Below are positions 1-10,776 of a stretch of DNA of 64,000 nucleotides, in pieces; within the stretch, counting starts at the first letter, position 1; each line of letters begins with the position of its first letter. Position numbers and translations under genes: made by a program. This stretch comes from Marsupella aquatica. Taxonomy: Eukaryota > Marchantiophyta. The notes beneath the pieces are model-generated. The model did no database searches and was not told the origin of the DNA. It saw only the letters and a list, made by a program, of their open reading frames with translations. The stretch is taken from positions 19,654,001 to 19,718,000 of the forward strand of contig OZ316894.1 in the NCBI GenBank assembly GCA_973895155.1, given 5' to 3'.

Positions 1-1010
1 GCATTAAAAATTCTCAGGACGTGGCCCTCCGTTATTATTACGAGTAGAGTTGCTAGGTAGGCCGGCATTGCACCCACAACAGGAGAATCCTGAGGTGCAT
101 CGAGGCTCTTTCTCTCTCTTAAGGACTGGACCCTTTAGAGCGTTGGAAATGAGTTCTGCACCAAGAATGGCAGAGCATCTTGCTCTGACGAAATTGTAAA
201 GTAGCAAATACATAAAGAGTGGTAGGTCTTGAGATATTCACTATGCTGTGTGGATTCGTGCTCATCAGCCCAGAAATGTTCTTGATTTGATTAAAAAACT
301 CACTAGAGGCAGGCATTGTGGTGTGGGGCCCAGCGAATGACACCCCTGAGACGTCCGAAAACGAAATTGTTTGCTCGATTTTCCAGTAGAAATGACGGTT
401 GACCTTCCCTTGACTCGTCTGGAATTATTGAATTAACACTGACAATGGACGTGGAACAGACTAGAAATTGAGCAAGTAGTAAATTCACTATCCTCTTTTG
501 ATGAGCTGACTTCATAAGGAATAGTGACACGCTGCCGCCACAAGCAAGTTGCGATCAAATGGCGGGCGTCTTTTTGCACGAACCAATTGCTTTGGCAAGT
601 CGCCAATACTTTAGCCACCAACTTGGTTACCAAACAACAGTACTTAATCCATTCGGCGTCAATTCAAAGTCGAATACCAGCTAAGTTCGACACGTATCTC
701 AAATTCACCGAACAGACATCATGTTTCAATGCCACTCGACAAAATAAACGTCCTGTTCACTCCCAGTTGACAAAAGCCTCTCGATACCTCCTATACTGGG
801 TGCATTGATAGGTGTAGAACTAACTTTCCGGAACGTAGCTCGACTTCAGTCTGGTGTCAGGTTCTCTAAAAAGAAACGCCCCCTTGATTCCGTAACCTTC
901 TGGTGATGGTGGAGCTTGAAGAGAATGCAACTTGTCAACATTGAGTATGCTGCAGCATGCAGAATTCAAGTTCAGTGCATGGAGAGCTGCGTTTTTTGTA
1001 TGTGGCCAAA
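1..1010. other. Intergenic DNA, nothing recognised
   Basis: No reading frame here looks like a protein family I know; the open frames are short, of unbiased composition and overlap on both strands. No RNA gene or repeat pair was seen. Confidence 0.5.
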
Positions 1011-1019
1011 ATTCGCCCA

Positions 1020-1160
1020 TCTCCAGCAGTCTTGGCCTGGAAGTTTAGTTTAATGCATGGGGAGCAGCCTTTTTTATTTGTCCAAAACTAGGCTAATTTG
1101 GCTTAATGCAAGGGGAGCAGCCTTTGTCCAGTGGCCAAAAACTAGGCAAGTTTCACCTCA
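1020..1160. repeat. Short tandem repeat, about 60 bp unit
   Basis: Two to three imperfect units share the pattern 'taatgca(t/a)gggga gcagcctttt' followed by 'ccaaaactaggc'. The units are diverged, so the duplication is not recent. No coding potential. Confidence 0.6.
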
Positions 1161-1569
1161 CTGAATGGTCTTGCTCACTGGCTAAGATTGGCGTTTTTTT
1201 TCTGTCTTGATTAGCTACTGTACTTTAGTTTCCCACCCAGCCAGAGAACCCACCAGCCAGATTCTGATGGCTGTCCAGAGCTAGGGAAGTAGGGAGATTA
1301 CTGGCCACCAATGAATAAAAAGGTCAGATAAGAAGTATCCTTACCCCATTGAGAAGTCTTTGCCACTTTTGGAAATTGACTTCTGTTTTTGTCTTTGTTT
1401 AGCCAGTCCTCCACCTAGCCACAGACCCCACTGGCCAGAATCTAAGCTAGCTTTGAATATAGACAGAACTAATGGCCAAAACGTTATCCTTGAATATATA
1501 GGTAGAACTAATTGCCAAAAAGTACTGTACGAAAATGAGATCAGGATATAATTAATAGTTATCAGCTTC

Positions 1570-1745
1570 TCCTTCGTACAAGGTGACTGCCCACGTGGCG
1601 GAAATTTTTAAAAAACTAATGGGGACATTCATAGAAGATGACTAACCACGTGGCGGAAAATTAAAAACCTAATGGGGAGATCACGAGATGATTGGCCACG
1701 TGGTGGGAAAGGAAAGAAACCTTTTAAAAACTAATGGGGAAATTC
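1570..1745. repeat. Three-unit tandem repeat carrying CACGTGG boxes
   Basis: Three imperfect units of about 55-60 bp each contain CCACGTGG followed by (c/t)GG(a/g)AA, near 1590, 1647 and 1697, and then 'aaaactaatgggga'. CACGTGGC is the core of plant G-box/ABRE elements bound by bZIP factors. No gene start can be seen just downstream, so a regulatory role is only a possibility. Confidence 0.6.
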
Positions 1746-1984
1746 ACTTGTATCAGACACGGGTGCTGCCGTACATGGGTTGACCTCGAAATTCCATACA
1801 TGCATTTATTCCTTCAGCCACCTGCTTGTAACTTAATTAAAAGCACTGTGACACTGTTCATTGGTTCAGGTCACATTATGCAATGCCCACTATACCGGTC
1901 CCACTATCATACTGAAATCTTTGAAAAGTTTACTATCTAGGCAGAAGACCATAAAGATCCAGGCTCGCTTGCATAGGTGAACTT

Positions 1985-2425
1985 ACAACATATAGGGTAG
2001 CTTTACACCAAGTGGCGACAATATTTTCCTTTTATTCCCGTTAGATTAAATCTGGAAGTGACGAACAGAATATAATGAGTGCATATAATGAGTGCAAACA
2101 GTTGCGAGAGGTTTTACAAGAACTACAGTAGGGGCTGAGAATGGCTTTACACCAAGTACGGGCCAATTTCTCGTTTCTTTTTAGATTAACTCTTGACAAA
2201 ATATCATGAATGAAAATACCAGCCTTTACAAGACCTACTGTAGGCCCCACTTTCTTTAAAAGAACAAGGAGTGGCTTTGCACCAAGTTTGGGCCATTTGT
2301 TCTTTTTATTATCTGATTAAATCTTGGACAAAATATAATGAGTGTAAATAGCAGCCTTTACAATAAGTAGGGCCCACTATGATCTGTACTTATTCTACAG
2401 GCGGTTGGCTTTACAACAACTGCTA
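1985..2425. repeat. Tandem repeat, about 125-140 bp unit, 3 or more copies
   Basis: Units share 'ggctttacaccaagt', 'gattaaatcttg(g)acaaaatataatgagtg' and 'ccagcctttacaagacctactgtaggcccc'. Copies begin near 1990, 2130 and 2270, with a partial one near 2405. Related phrases ('ataatgagtg', 'ggctttac', 'gggccc') return at 7050-7340, so the family occurs twice in the window. No coding potential. Confidence 0.7.
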
Positions 2426-2604
2426 GTGTAGGGGCCCTGTCATAACATCCTAGGTGGTACTATAGTGTAACTATTGTACTAACTAGGTTTAGAGGTTTTC
2501 ATATGTGTGTTGTCTATGAACAACTAGCATTGATTCAACCACAACATTCAAGCTCCTATATTGGACTCGGGAGTTAACTAAGTGTATATTTTGGAGTATG
2601 ATGC

Positions 2605-4570
2605 TGCGATCCCAGCCTAATATAAATAGACTTATTTTATAAATAAAAAATTCCAAAAATATTCTTCATTTTCAATATGAATCATTTATTTTACTTTATA
2701 AAATATATATTATAGAATATTTTATAAATATGAGTTTATGATACCTTCTTTTGCCTCCTACGCTTTTTAAAATTTTAGTTTATTTATATTAAAAATACAT
2801 ATTTTGGATCGCACATGGTTCTTAACACTTTTGATAGTCAACCCCCCAAGATATTGGATGCCCTACAAGCCTTCTAGCAAGGCAAAGCTAAGCTGGTGTA
2901 ATAATAAAATCAAAGTAAACATATGCCTTCAGTCCAATCTTGCAAGATAATAAAAAGAGTTAAGATCCCTAATGAAGAGAATTAAAAATAGCCCAGCGCA
3001 AGTGTGCCCAAATCATTACTTCTACAAATGAAAAGCTAGGAAATGATTGCCTTGTTGGAGGGAATGTAAGACCATAAACCCTACAAAGAATTATACACTT
3101 AGTGAGCTAAGTCTTGATTGATCTTACCTCAAAATGTTGTTGTAATTCCAATAGCTAATCTTAGATATCTCCGACCTTGACTTTACCTTGATTAGATATT
3201 GTCTATTTACAGAGCATCCACCTGATGTTCTCAACTATTCACAAAACGCATGTTACACCATGAAATATTAGAAATAACAATCATAAACTTTATATCTAAT
3301 ATATCAACGTAGTTACTTGGCTATCTGTTCAATTCAAGGCCGATCAAGGGAAACCCAACAATGAGTTTATTTATTCATTCATATTCTGAACGTTCACTCC
3401 ATGTAACGGAGTCTAGAGATGTTGGATGTCAACCACCAGCTTGTTTTGAGACCTGGCCTGTATGTTATAGTCTCCGTTTAATACAATTTTTTTACAATTA
3501 AAAATATACGGGTCCACAACATTCTCCTAAGTTCTTCAACCTCGCAATTATCTGGTTATCCTACCACATTGCTGAAAGCTTAACTCATTGGAATACTAAC
3601 TGATTGGAATGAATTTATACAAAAAACTTGGATGAAGAGAAGTTAGAAAATTGCCTTGCAGGATCCCGTTGCAAAACCGTTTCAATCCGTGCTCCAAGGT
3701 CAATTATTCTGTTATCCAATCTTGTTTCTATTGCTTTCATGTTCCTGGTTACTCTCCTCTTCAGGTCAATGAATCTGTTATCCAATTTTGTTTTCATTGC
3801 TTCCATGTTCCTTGTTACTCTCCCCTACCAACGTTCAATGGCATCTACAACCCAGGGGTAAATTTCAAAATCTCACCAGTTCTCTTTGAATTGGTTCTTA
3901 GTGCATTCTCTAGGGCAATAAAATCAGGAGGTAAACCTGCCATGCTAAAGCCATGTATCATAATTCAGATCAAAGACAAGTATTCCAGCATTCCAGCAAA
4001 CCAAAGAAACCATCATTACACAAACTTTAATACCAATGTAAATGTCAAATTTGAATAGGACTCGTGCACATACAGACAAGTCTCTAAAGCTCAGATTTTT
4101 TTAACTTTAGCAAAAACCTACCATAGTTGGAAGCAAGTTACCTGAGCTAGTTGCAAACCAATCAAACAATTCAGAGGGAAGAAAGTGCAATGGCTAGGAC
4201 TGTGTGAGGACTTCTTCTCGGACAACAATCACCGGACTGCCACACATACATTCAATGAAACAGAAGGAGAAAACTAAATGTGATAGAAAATCTTGGACCT
4301 TGTGGCATGGGTGAAGGGATCAAAGCCTTGCGGGGTTGACTATCAAAAAATTTAGGAACCACATGCAATCCAAAATAGGTACTTTCAATAGGAATTTGCT
4401 ATAATATTAAAAAGCATAAAATGCAAAAGAAGGTGTTTTTATGCCATTGGATGAGTTTATAAAGTAAAATAGAGCACTTCATTATTTTTCATTTTAGGAA
4501 AAAGTAATTTACAAAATAGGTGTATTTTCCAAAACATATTACATGACAAATGTCACAATTTTATTGGTCC
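2605..4570. mobile_element. Long inverted-repeat structure, possible non-autonomous element
   Basis: The left arm (about 2605-2850) reads 'tattttggatcgcacatgg', then 'gatagtcaaccccc'. The reverse complement of about 4330-4570 reads 'tattttggattgcatgtgg', then 'gatagtcaaccccg'. Outward from these, both arms share 'accttcttttgc', '(t/c)gctttttaa' and 'attttactttataaa' in the same order. This makes a diverged inverted pair of up to about 240 bp enclosing about 1.5 kb. The shape fits a Mutator-like or foldback non-autonomous DNA element, but I saw no transposase and no clear target-site duplication. A third, more decayed arm-like stretch lies at about 5210-5410. Confidence 0.5.
3615..3943 (-). 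pseudogene. Broken coiled-coil ORF, gag-like relic
   Basis: Read on the minus strand, an ATG at 3943 opens MAGLPPDFIALENALRTNSK and runs to a stop after about 33 codons. A second open frame (down to 3615) then carries two copies of a 21-residue repeat, RRVTRNMxAxxTxLDNRxID(L), with heptad-like spacing typical of a coiled coil. The copies lie at about 3676-3800. I do not recognise a named family; short coiled-coil ORFs of this style occur at the N-terminus of plant retroelement gag proteins. About 90 bp further, 'aggagaa' followed by TGTTGTGGACCC (about 3522 downward, minus strand) looks like a polypurine tract and LTR start, which would fit the tail of a small LTR element. The frame is broken, so it is not an active gene. 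Confidence 0.4.
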
Positions 4571-5209
4571 ATCTTGCATTGTTCGATTAGTCCGCATATA
4601 AAATGCCTTGAAAAATACATAATATATTTATTTAAATATATATATATGAATACTTCGTATAATGACATACTAGTTGCCCCGCATACTGCCAACCTTGGAG
4701 CAAGCGTTGGTAGGCGTGAGTAATTTTAAAATTTCATTTTAGGGTAATGTTGTGATAGCACCCTAAAGTAATAAGGGCAAAGAGTGGAGGCGGCTCATTT
4801 TCCAAAATTTGAGCTCAAATCTGGAAGTTTAATTCTTTCTGCAGGTATACAAGTTTTTTGATCTGGTACATATTTCTCATAAGTACCTAACTCAACATTA
4901 TTTATAACAAGGCTTGGTTGCTTATGTCCAAAGCTTATATTTTTAAGAAATTTAACCAAAATAGTAGATAACCTTCTATAGAAGATTAATTTTCAATTTC
5001 TTTGATGCATTAGATTTATCTTTGATCTTCAACATCTTTCATGCAAGTTGTTGAAATTATTTGTTTTGTACATCAAGTATTCTATGTTGCAAAGTCACAA
5101 TCTATTGAGTTGAACCTTAGTTGAATTTTACATGTACCATTGATACATTTGTAAGTATCTGACATTGGACGGTTGATGTCTTGCGCGGTAGATGTGTTGG
5201 TTAACAAAA

Positions 5210-5410
5210 AAAAATTGAAAACAAAATAGGTATGTTTATTTTCCAAAATAAAATTTTTTGAAGTTAAAATACCCCTCAATATATTGTCCCCCCAAAAATA
5301 AAATAGATATATATTCCCCAAATTGCTAAGCAAAAATAGAGGTATTTTAATTAGGCTAGGATCGCATGTGGTACTAGCATATATATACTAGGTGAACCCC
5401 CCAAGATCAA
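5210..5410 (+). repeat. Third copy of the inverted-repeat arm (decayed)
   Basis: The phrases 'aaaataggtat', 'ccaaaataaaat', then 'ggatcgcatgtggt' and 'gtgaaccccccaagatc' parallel the left arm at 2605-2850 ('ggatcgcacatggt' and 'gtcaaccccccaagat'), in the same orientation. Confidence 0.4.
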
Positions 5411-5419
5411 AGCAAATCT

Positions 5420-6570
5420 CTCAAGAAGACCTAACAAGGTAGCCAACACATGCATCAGCTAAGGAATGAGTATTACTAGCTCAATGTGGACTGGGAGCGG
5501 AAAAGCTATCTTACCCTTGAAAATGATCATCAACAAAAGTGATTGGTATGATGACTGCCAGTAGCTCGAGATAGTCTGGGTAAGGAGCGACTTCCACTAC
5601 TTTTGAACAATGCATTGCTTCTCCGTTTAAAGTGAATTTCTAAAATTTGAAAAAGTAACTTAACATAAGTCTAAAAGTCTCCATGAAATATACAAGCACA
5701 AAATATACAAACATATACAAACCCCAATAGAGAACAAAATCCAACTGCAAGCTTCGATGGTGAGACCCAACATGATAATGCAGGTAGGCCAAGACAAGCG
5801 ACAGTACTGCAAATTAACAGACAATTGCAAAGCAAATCACAATATACCTAGGACATCGCCATCTCAAGATTATGTAGGGACTACAGCTCAAGCTTAGCGC
5901 AACTTTGTGCAATGTCAAACCCCCTAGAACTCAGGAAATCTTCAAACGCAAAGATCCCTTCCTTGCAAGCGCAGCAGCTCACGAGGGCTCACACAACTTA
6001 CAGCTCCCGTAGAACTGCAAAATGATGTTAGAGAAGGTTCATCCTTCCATAGATTTCAAAGAGTCCGTGCATAGCTCCCGCAACAAGTTGGCCAACTTGG
6101 TGAACTGCAATCTCATGTCCAAAGATCTCTATATGGCAAAATCACTGATTCCTCATAAATCATGAAAACCGAGACAGACTCCCTTCCAATTGTACAAAGC
6201 TAGACGGGCTCTCCTTTCCACATAAATGATCTCCCAAAAGGTCAGGGTAACCTCATTTCCAAAGATTTGTGTGTAGAGTTTATTGAAAAATCAGCAATTT
6301 GGCCCAAACTGTACAAAGCTAGTTGGATTCTCCCTTCCACAGTCTAACCATCTCGCAAGAGGTTAATCTCATGTCCAAAGATCTCAGCGCAGAGTTTATG
6401 GAAAAACCAGAGTAAATTAGACTGAACAAGACAACATCAACAACAGTGAACAATATCCATAGACTTCGACACTGATGGAACGTGGGTCACCCAGTCTGGG
6501 CTACGTCCATGGTTGTGAGAGAAATCCAATAACATAATGCAATTATATCCAATCCACAGCCAACGTGCTA
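5420..6570. other. Intergenic DNA, nothing recognised
   Basis: No family-like reading frame, RNA gene or clear repeat pair was seen. Phrases such as 'tcatgtccaaagatctc' recur two or three times (about 6110-6390), pointing to an old duplication of roughly 120-140 bp. Confidence 0.4.
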
Positions 6571-6573
6571 GAG

Positions 6574-6576
<3 letters not shown>

Positions 6577-6643
<67 letters not shown>
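6577..6643. repeat. (CT)n microsatellite followed by a 45-bp tandem repeat
   Basis: An uninterrupted CT run of about 66 bp ends at 'cctagagaataacc'. It is followed to about 6745 by three units of about 45 bp of the form 'tctc(c)tagaga(a/g)taaccttcaagctctcacc'. Confidence 0.85.
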
Positions 6644-6646
<3 letters not shown>

Positions 6647-7049
6647 GAGAATAACCTTCAAGCTCTCACCTCTCGCTCTCTCTCCTAGAGAGTAACCTTC
6701 AAGCTCTCACCCTCTCACTCTCTCTCCTTGAGAATAACCTTCAAGTGTGAGCACAATTTTGTGTTCCCCTTTGGTATACTCCCTCCCATGGTCCATGGGA
6801 ACCTAGAACTCAAACAAGTGCTATCCTAGTGACCCGCTAAAGCCTAGCTAGTACTATGGAAGTAAATATATGGCATAACCTAACATGTGTCGTATGAGCA
6901 GTTAGGGTTCAATTTGTGTTTGTGAGGGATAGTTATCTCATTCTGGTGGCTCAAATGCCCCATCTTTTGATGTTGAGCCTCGAAGCACAAGCTCCATGGT
7001 TGACCAGGTTGTGTGAGTATGAACATGGATTCCGTGAGTGCAAGGCCAG

Positions 7050-7340
7050 TATAATGAGTGGAAATATATGCTTCACATTAATAAGCCCGCTTTATGGTGT
7101 GTACCTATTTTACATGGCCAGGAGCTGACCCAAGGACAATAGAATGTATGGAAACAACCACAGTGAGTTGGCTTCACAAGAAAGCATGTGTACCTATTGT
7201 ACATGGTAAGCAGTGGGCCCAAAGACAATAGTGAAAACAGTTGTAGTAGGCTTTACGAGAACTGGGGGCATTGTGGTGCATGGGTACCCATTCTACATGG
7301 CAAGAAATGCACCCAAGGACATTATACCTTTACAGCACTT
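7050..7340. repeat. Tandem repeat, about 105 bp unit
   Basis: Three imperfect units share 'gtgtacctattntacatgg', '(c)agg(a)gc(t/c)gacccaaggacaatag' and 'ggcttcac(a/g)agaa'. They resemble the family at 1985-2425 but have diverged. Confidence 0.6.
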
Positions 7341-7694
7341 GATTGGGGTGGTTCTCCATGACAAGAGTGGGTTCAAGTAAATGCAGATGTGGAGTGCTAA
7401 TTTTTGTCAGCACAATTTTTTTCCAAAGTTTTGCTAAGTACTTTATTCAACGTACTAACTGCATTCATTGAACTTTACTTTAAAAACAAATGGGTCTCTA
7501 TCCTACAGCAAAAGTTGTCTATTTTTCTCTAGTGAAAGAAAGTCACTAGTGTCCCCACCCCTTGTAAAGCCACCCTCAACTCTCTCAAGTGGACTACTAC
7601 CTTTCAGATCGCACCCATATCCATCTTCCATTGGTCTACTTGTGTGGCAGGGGGCCACAAAAGGCTAGGCTCCTTACAACACATTCAAAAAGCA

Positions 7695-7860
7695 ACTGGC
7701 TTCTAAGGTCAGTTGGCCAGGGGGGTAGCCTAGAACCAAGAGATCCCACGTTCAATCCCCCTTCCACATGCAGGGGTGTGGAGGGTATGAAGGGGCGTGG
7801 ATGGGTGTGTGTGTGGGTGTGTGTGGAGGGCTGGGGGCAAAGTGGTGCGAGTACTGGTTT
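7695..7860 (+). mobile_element. tRNA-derived SINE, copy 1
   Basis: The head is tRNA-like: an A-box-like stretch 'taaggtcagttggccaggg' (about 7704) is followed about 40 bp later by a B-box-like 'cgttcaatccc' (7749-7759, consensus GGTTCGAnTCC). A body follows with 'ttccacatgcaggggtgtgg' and a GT-rich stretch. The same head and body order occurs on the minus strand at 33860-34198, so both belong to one SINE family. The 3' end is unclear, and I found no poly(A) tail or target-site duplication for this copy. It is probably truncated; the solo LTR at 7917 lies shortly after. Confidence 0.6.
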
Positions 7861-7916
7861 TTCTTGGGCCCCTTACTGGTTTGCTTTAGGGCCCTGGTTT
7901 AACCCTCTCTCCCTCC

Positions 7917-8336
7917 TGTTGAGCATAGACGACGATCGCAACGGCAAGCCCATGAACCATCCAACTCACAATAGTCGACACAAGAGATACGTGGTTCACC
8001 TCCTTGAGGCTACGTCCACGGGAACACACAAGAGAGCTTTACTAAACTCTAAGCCCATCGGCTATACCGAGTCTCCACAGTGTAAGCTCTCCCTATCTCT
8101 CAAGTGGCTCCATAACAATGAGCCTTGGTTCTACCTCTCCAAGCACACATGCCTCTTATGATATAGTGTGCAACTTAGTTGTACCTAACCACATAGTTGT
8201 ACCTAATCACGTAGTTATACCTAACCACATAGTTGTACCTAATCACGTAGTTGTACCTAACCACGTAGTTACACCAACCCACGTTGTTGTACCAACCACG
8301 TCATACCTAACCTAGACGTAAGAGTAAATATCCAAC
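7917..8336 (+). mobile_element. Solo LTR, family A, copy 1
   Basis: The element starts TGTTGAGCATAGAC and ends AAATATCCAACA, giving the TGTTG...CAACA ends usual for plant Copia-type LTRs. It is flanked by a perfect 5-bp duplication, CCTCC at 7912-7916 and 8337-8341. Homologous sequence with its own, different duplication lies at 18929-19248. The body shares 'ggcaagcccatgaaccatcc', 'gatacgtg(g/a)ttcacctc' and 'gaggctacgtcca' with that copy. No internal retrotransposon region remains, which is the expected product of LTR-LTR recombination. The orientation given is arbitrary. Confidence 0.85.
8175..8305. repeat. 18-bp minisatellite inside the solo LTR
   Basis: Units of 18 bp of the form 'gttgtacctaaccacgta' repeat about six times with single-base changes. 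The sister LTR at 18929-19248 has only a trace of this ('gcctagttaacctaacctag'), so the array expanded in this copy. Confidence 0.85.
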
Positions 8337-8439
8337 ACCTCCTTGTATGGGTCCCATTGGATTCCTGGTATTATCCCCTTGTGGCTACACTATAGAGGTG
8401 CATTCTCCAAAGTAGATCACTTAATATCCTCTGCTGGAT

Positions 8440-8519
8440 GGGCTACTTTCAGTCTCTAGGAAATAAATGTAGAAACTCTGTCAGGTCAGATGCCACTTTT
8501 GAGATTGCACCCAGCTCCA
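8440..8519 (+). repeat. 80-bp direct repeat B, left copy
   Basis: The stretch beginning 'gggctactttcagtctc' and ending 'gattgcacccagctcc' matches 18486-18565 at roughly nine positions in ten, in the same orientation. The two copies lie outside the ends of the minus-strand retrotransposon. Homology stops on both sides, so they are not a complete LTR pair; LTR remnants or an unrelated dispersed repeat are both possible. Confidence 0.65.
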
Positions 8520-8685
8520 TGTCGTGACATATAGTATTGTAGCCATAGTGTATCGAAAACATACAAGTCACCGGCAATGCATATGTGCAAGCTGCTAGCA
8601 ACCAACATGCATAGAAAAAGTCCAATCACATTCATAAGTGCCAAGAAAAAGCAACTGAGGTGGTATGTACGTAGTGGAGGTGTAA

Positions 8686-8700
8686 ACCTCTGTATCCCCC
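8686..8700 (-). promoter_or_regulatory. Candidate polypurine tract
   Basis: The minus strand reads 'ctggggggatacagagg' just after the last coding remnant, a purine run of the kind that primes plus-strand synthesis at the 3' LTR edge. Without an LTR match this remains tentative. Confidence 0.3.
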
Positions 8701-8745
8701 CAGACCACAGCCAAAAGGAGGGCTAAAGAAAAGTCAGGTAGCATG

Positions 8746-8886
8746 TCAGGAAGGGCAAAACCATAACCCTTCTGGCACTTGGGTAAGTTCAGGCCGAAGG
8801 CAGAAAAGATGGTACCCTCCATTGCAATTGTCACATAGCAGCATCTGGTCAGCATCGTCAATTCGCAAACACAGGGTAGTCCACAG
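8746..8886 (-). pseudogene. PHD zinc-finger remnant at the end of the pol region
   Basis: In the frame whose codons begin at 8880, the minus strand encodes DDADQMLLCDNCNGGYHLFC, then RPELTQVPEGLWFCPS. This is the PHD pattern C-x2-C-x4-H-x2-C, a Trp two residues before a Cys, and C-x2-(C). The first Cys pair (TGT...TGC near 8871-8863) lies in a neighbouring frame, and a TGA at 8746-8748 falls exactly where the last zinc-binding Cys is expected. The domain is therefore real but broken. It follows the integrase C-terminal region directly: the stretch CAPCHLPNLDPTI is readable between them after a frameshift at about 8982. PHD fingers bind histone H3 tails, commonly by H3K4 methylation state. Here the domain may have tethered the integration complex or the methyltransferase to chromatin; that is inference. 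Confidence 0.75.
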
Positions 8887-8979
8887 GTGGAATCCAAGTA
8901 GAAGTCACAATGGTGGGATCCAGGTTAGGCAGATGACAAGGGGCACAATTATTGGCATTGTCAGCAATTGTGCGCCCAT

Positions 8980-10776
8980 CTACCCTTGTAACTCTAGCAC
9001 TCCAAACGGTCGAATAGCTTTAACCCTAAGAATAGTACAACTGGTATAGGTGTCCAGGGTGTCGTTAGCTTGCCGCTGCAAGTACACAAAATCTCCCACT
9101 TCAAACTTTCTGACCTTGGGCTGAAAAGTGCCCCCTCGTGTGTGTGCATAATGTAGTGTGTCCCTATGCTGTGCAATTATGGCCAAATTCTTCATGGCCA
9201 TGGGCATAACCCTCCCGAATAGGGCAGCCCTCTCAGAGATCACATCAGACCAAGTCACAGCTGAATCCAAGTCCACCACCTGAAGCATGTGAGCAGCAAT
9301 AGCAGAAGGCGGAATTGGGTAACGACCAAACAACAAGAAGTAGGGAGAAAAGTTAGACAGTGATGCATGTCTGGACATCCTATACCCCATGGCAATGTAG
9401 GGTAAGGCCAGGTCCCAATCCTCCTTGTTTTTGGTGAGGCAAATCTTTCGGAGGCCCTTCTTGCATGTCTGAACCATGCGCTCTGCCAATCCATCTGCCT
9501 GTGGGTGATCTCGTGATGTCCGGCGATGATCATTGAGGGCCTGATCAAGCAGCTCCTGGAACTCTCCTCTAAACTCTGAGCCCTGGTCAGTGAGACATTC
9601 TGCACAAGCTCCAAAGCGGCTGAGAACTTGTTGCAGGAATGCCTGGCTGGTGCTACGGGAGGTCTTATCCGGCAATGCCACAAGTTCTATCCACTTGGAG
9701 AAATGCTCTATCATGATCATGATGTAGAGATTACCCCAAGACATGAGGGGTAATTCTCCAGCCAAATCACATGACCAACGATAAAACATGCCCTGAATAG
9801 GGAGTGGATGAAGTGTGGGTTGCCAAGATGTGAAAGAAGTCCTTACCCTATCACACTGCTCACACCGGGCAATAACATCTCGAACCTGGCCATGCATGCC
9901 TCTCCAATGATAATGGGGGACTAAGAGGCTATAAGTCCCCTTAACACCAAAATGACCAAGCTCAGAATGTACCTTACGGATAAGGCCAACCCTCTCATGA
10001 ATGGGTGGAACCACCACTTCCCTGTCTGGCAAGCAACGCACGAGATGATCTCCCTTCCACAAGTATCGCTTAGACCTTTGCTGAATTCGGTCTCTCTGGG
10101 CAGCAGTAACATGTGTGGGGTACTCCCCATGCTGTAGAAATCTCATAGTGTTGTTGTCCTCCCATATGTCCACCACAGGTTGGTCAACAACATAGCATGG
10201 CAGCAAAGCAAGATAGGTCGATGCATGACATGTAGGCAGGATGGAAACCTGGTCAAAATCTTGCCGTGCATCTGAGGAATCATCAGAGGTAATCAAAGGG
10301 CTGCGGGACATAGTGTCAGCATTCTGATGTGTCAAACCAGGCCTATGAATTACCTCAAAGTCATACTCCTGGAGGATGAGTGCCCAACGAGCAAGCTTGC
10401 CAGTAAGCTTGTCGTTAGTCATCAACCACTTGAACAAGGGCTGGTGGTCGGTGTAGAGAGTAAACTTGGTCCCATAGAGGTAGGGCCTGTAATGTATGAC
10501 AGTCCACACAATAGCAAGGCATTCACCCTCATAAGAAGAGTAATGACTCTCTCCCTGATTGTTGCTCCTGGATGCATAGGCAATGACGTACTCCTTACCT
10601 TCCTCATCATGTTGGCCCAGAATGGCACCAATCCCAAGGGCACTCCAATCTGTGTGGAGCACAAAGACTTTGCTGAAATCAGGTCTTCTCAAAACCGGGT
10701 ATTCTGACAGCTTCTCCTTCAAAGTGGCAAATGCTGCCTCAGCATCTGTACTCCATGTCCAAGTCACATTCTTTTT
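8980..10776 (-). pseudogene. Retrotransposon RNase H and integrase
   Basis: An open frame of about 595 codons follows RT in the same frame, separated only by a TAG at 10777-10779. Numbering from codon 10767, RNase H occupies about residues 30-160 (HTDWS at 38-42, YEGECLA near 80, LYTDHQP near 104). Integrase follows: the zinc-binding HSELGH (267-272) and CEQC (302-305), then the catalytic triad D334 (SCDLAG), D394 (LTDQGSE) and E429 (GLAERMVQT), spaced as in the DDE family. The C-terminal part (VRKFEVGDFVYLQ) is the usual gypsy GPY-like beta-barrel region. The frame ends at a TAG at 8980, and a neighbouring frame carries on toward the PHD remnant. All catalytic residues remain, so decay is recent relative to the rest. 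It is part of the element polyprotein, not a host gene. Confidence 0.92.

Noticed and set aside
7589-8161. 190-codon plus-strand open frame
   Set aside because: It runs across the SINE body and into the solo LTR, has GT-repeat-derived low complexity, and no family features.
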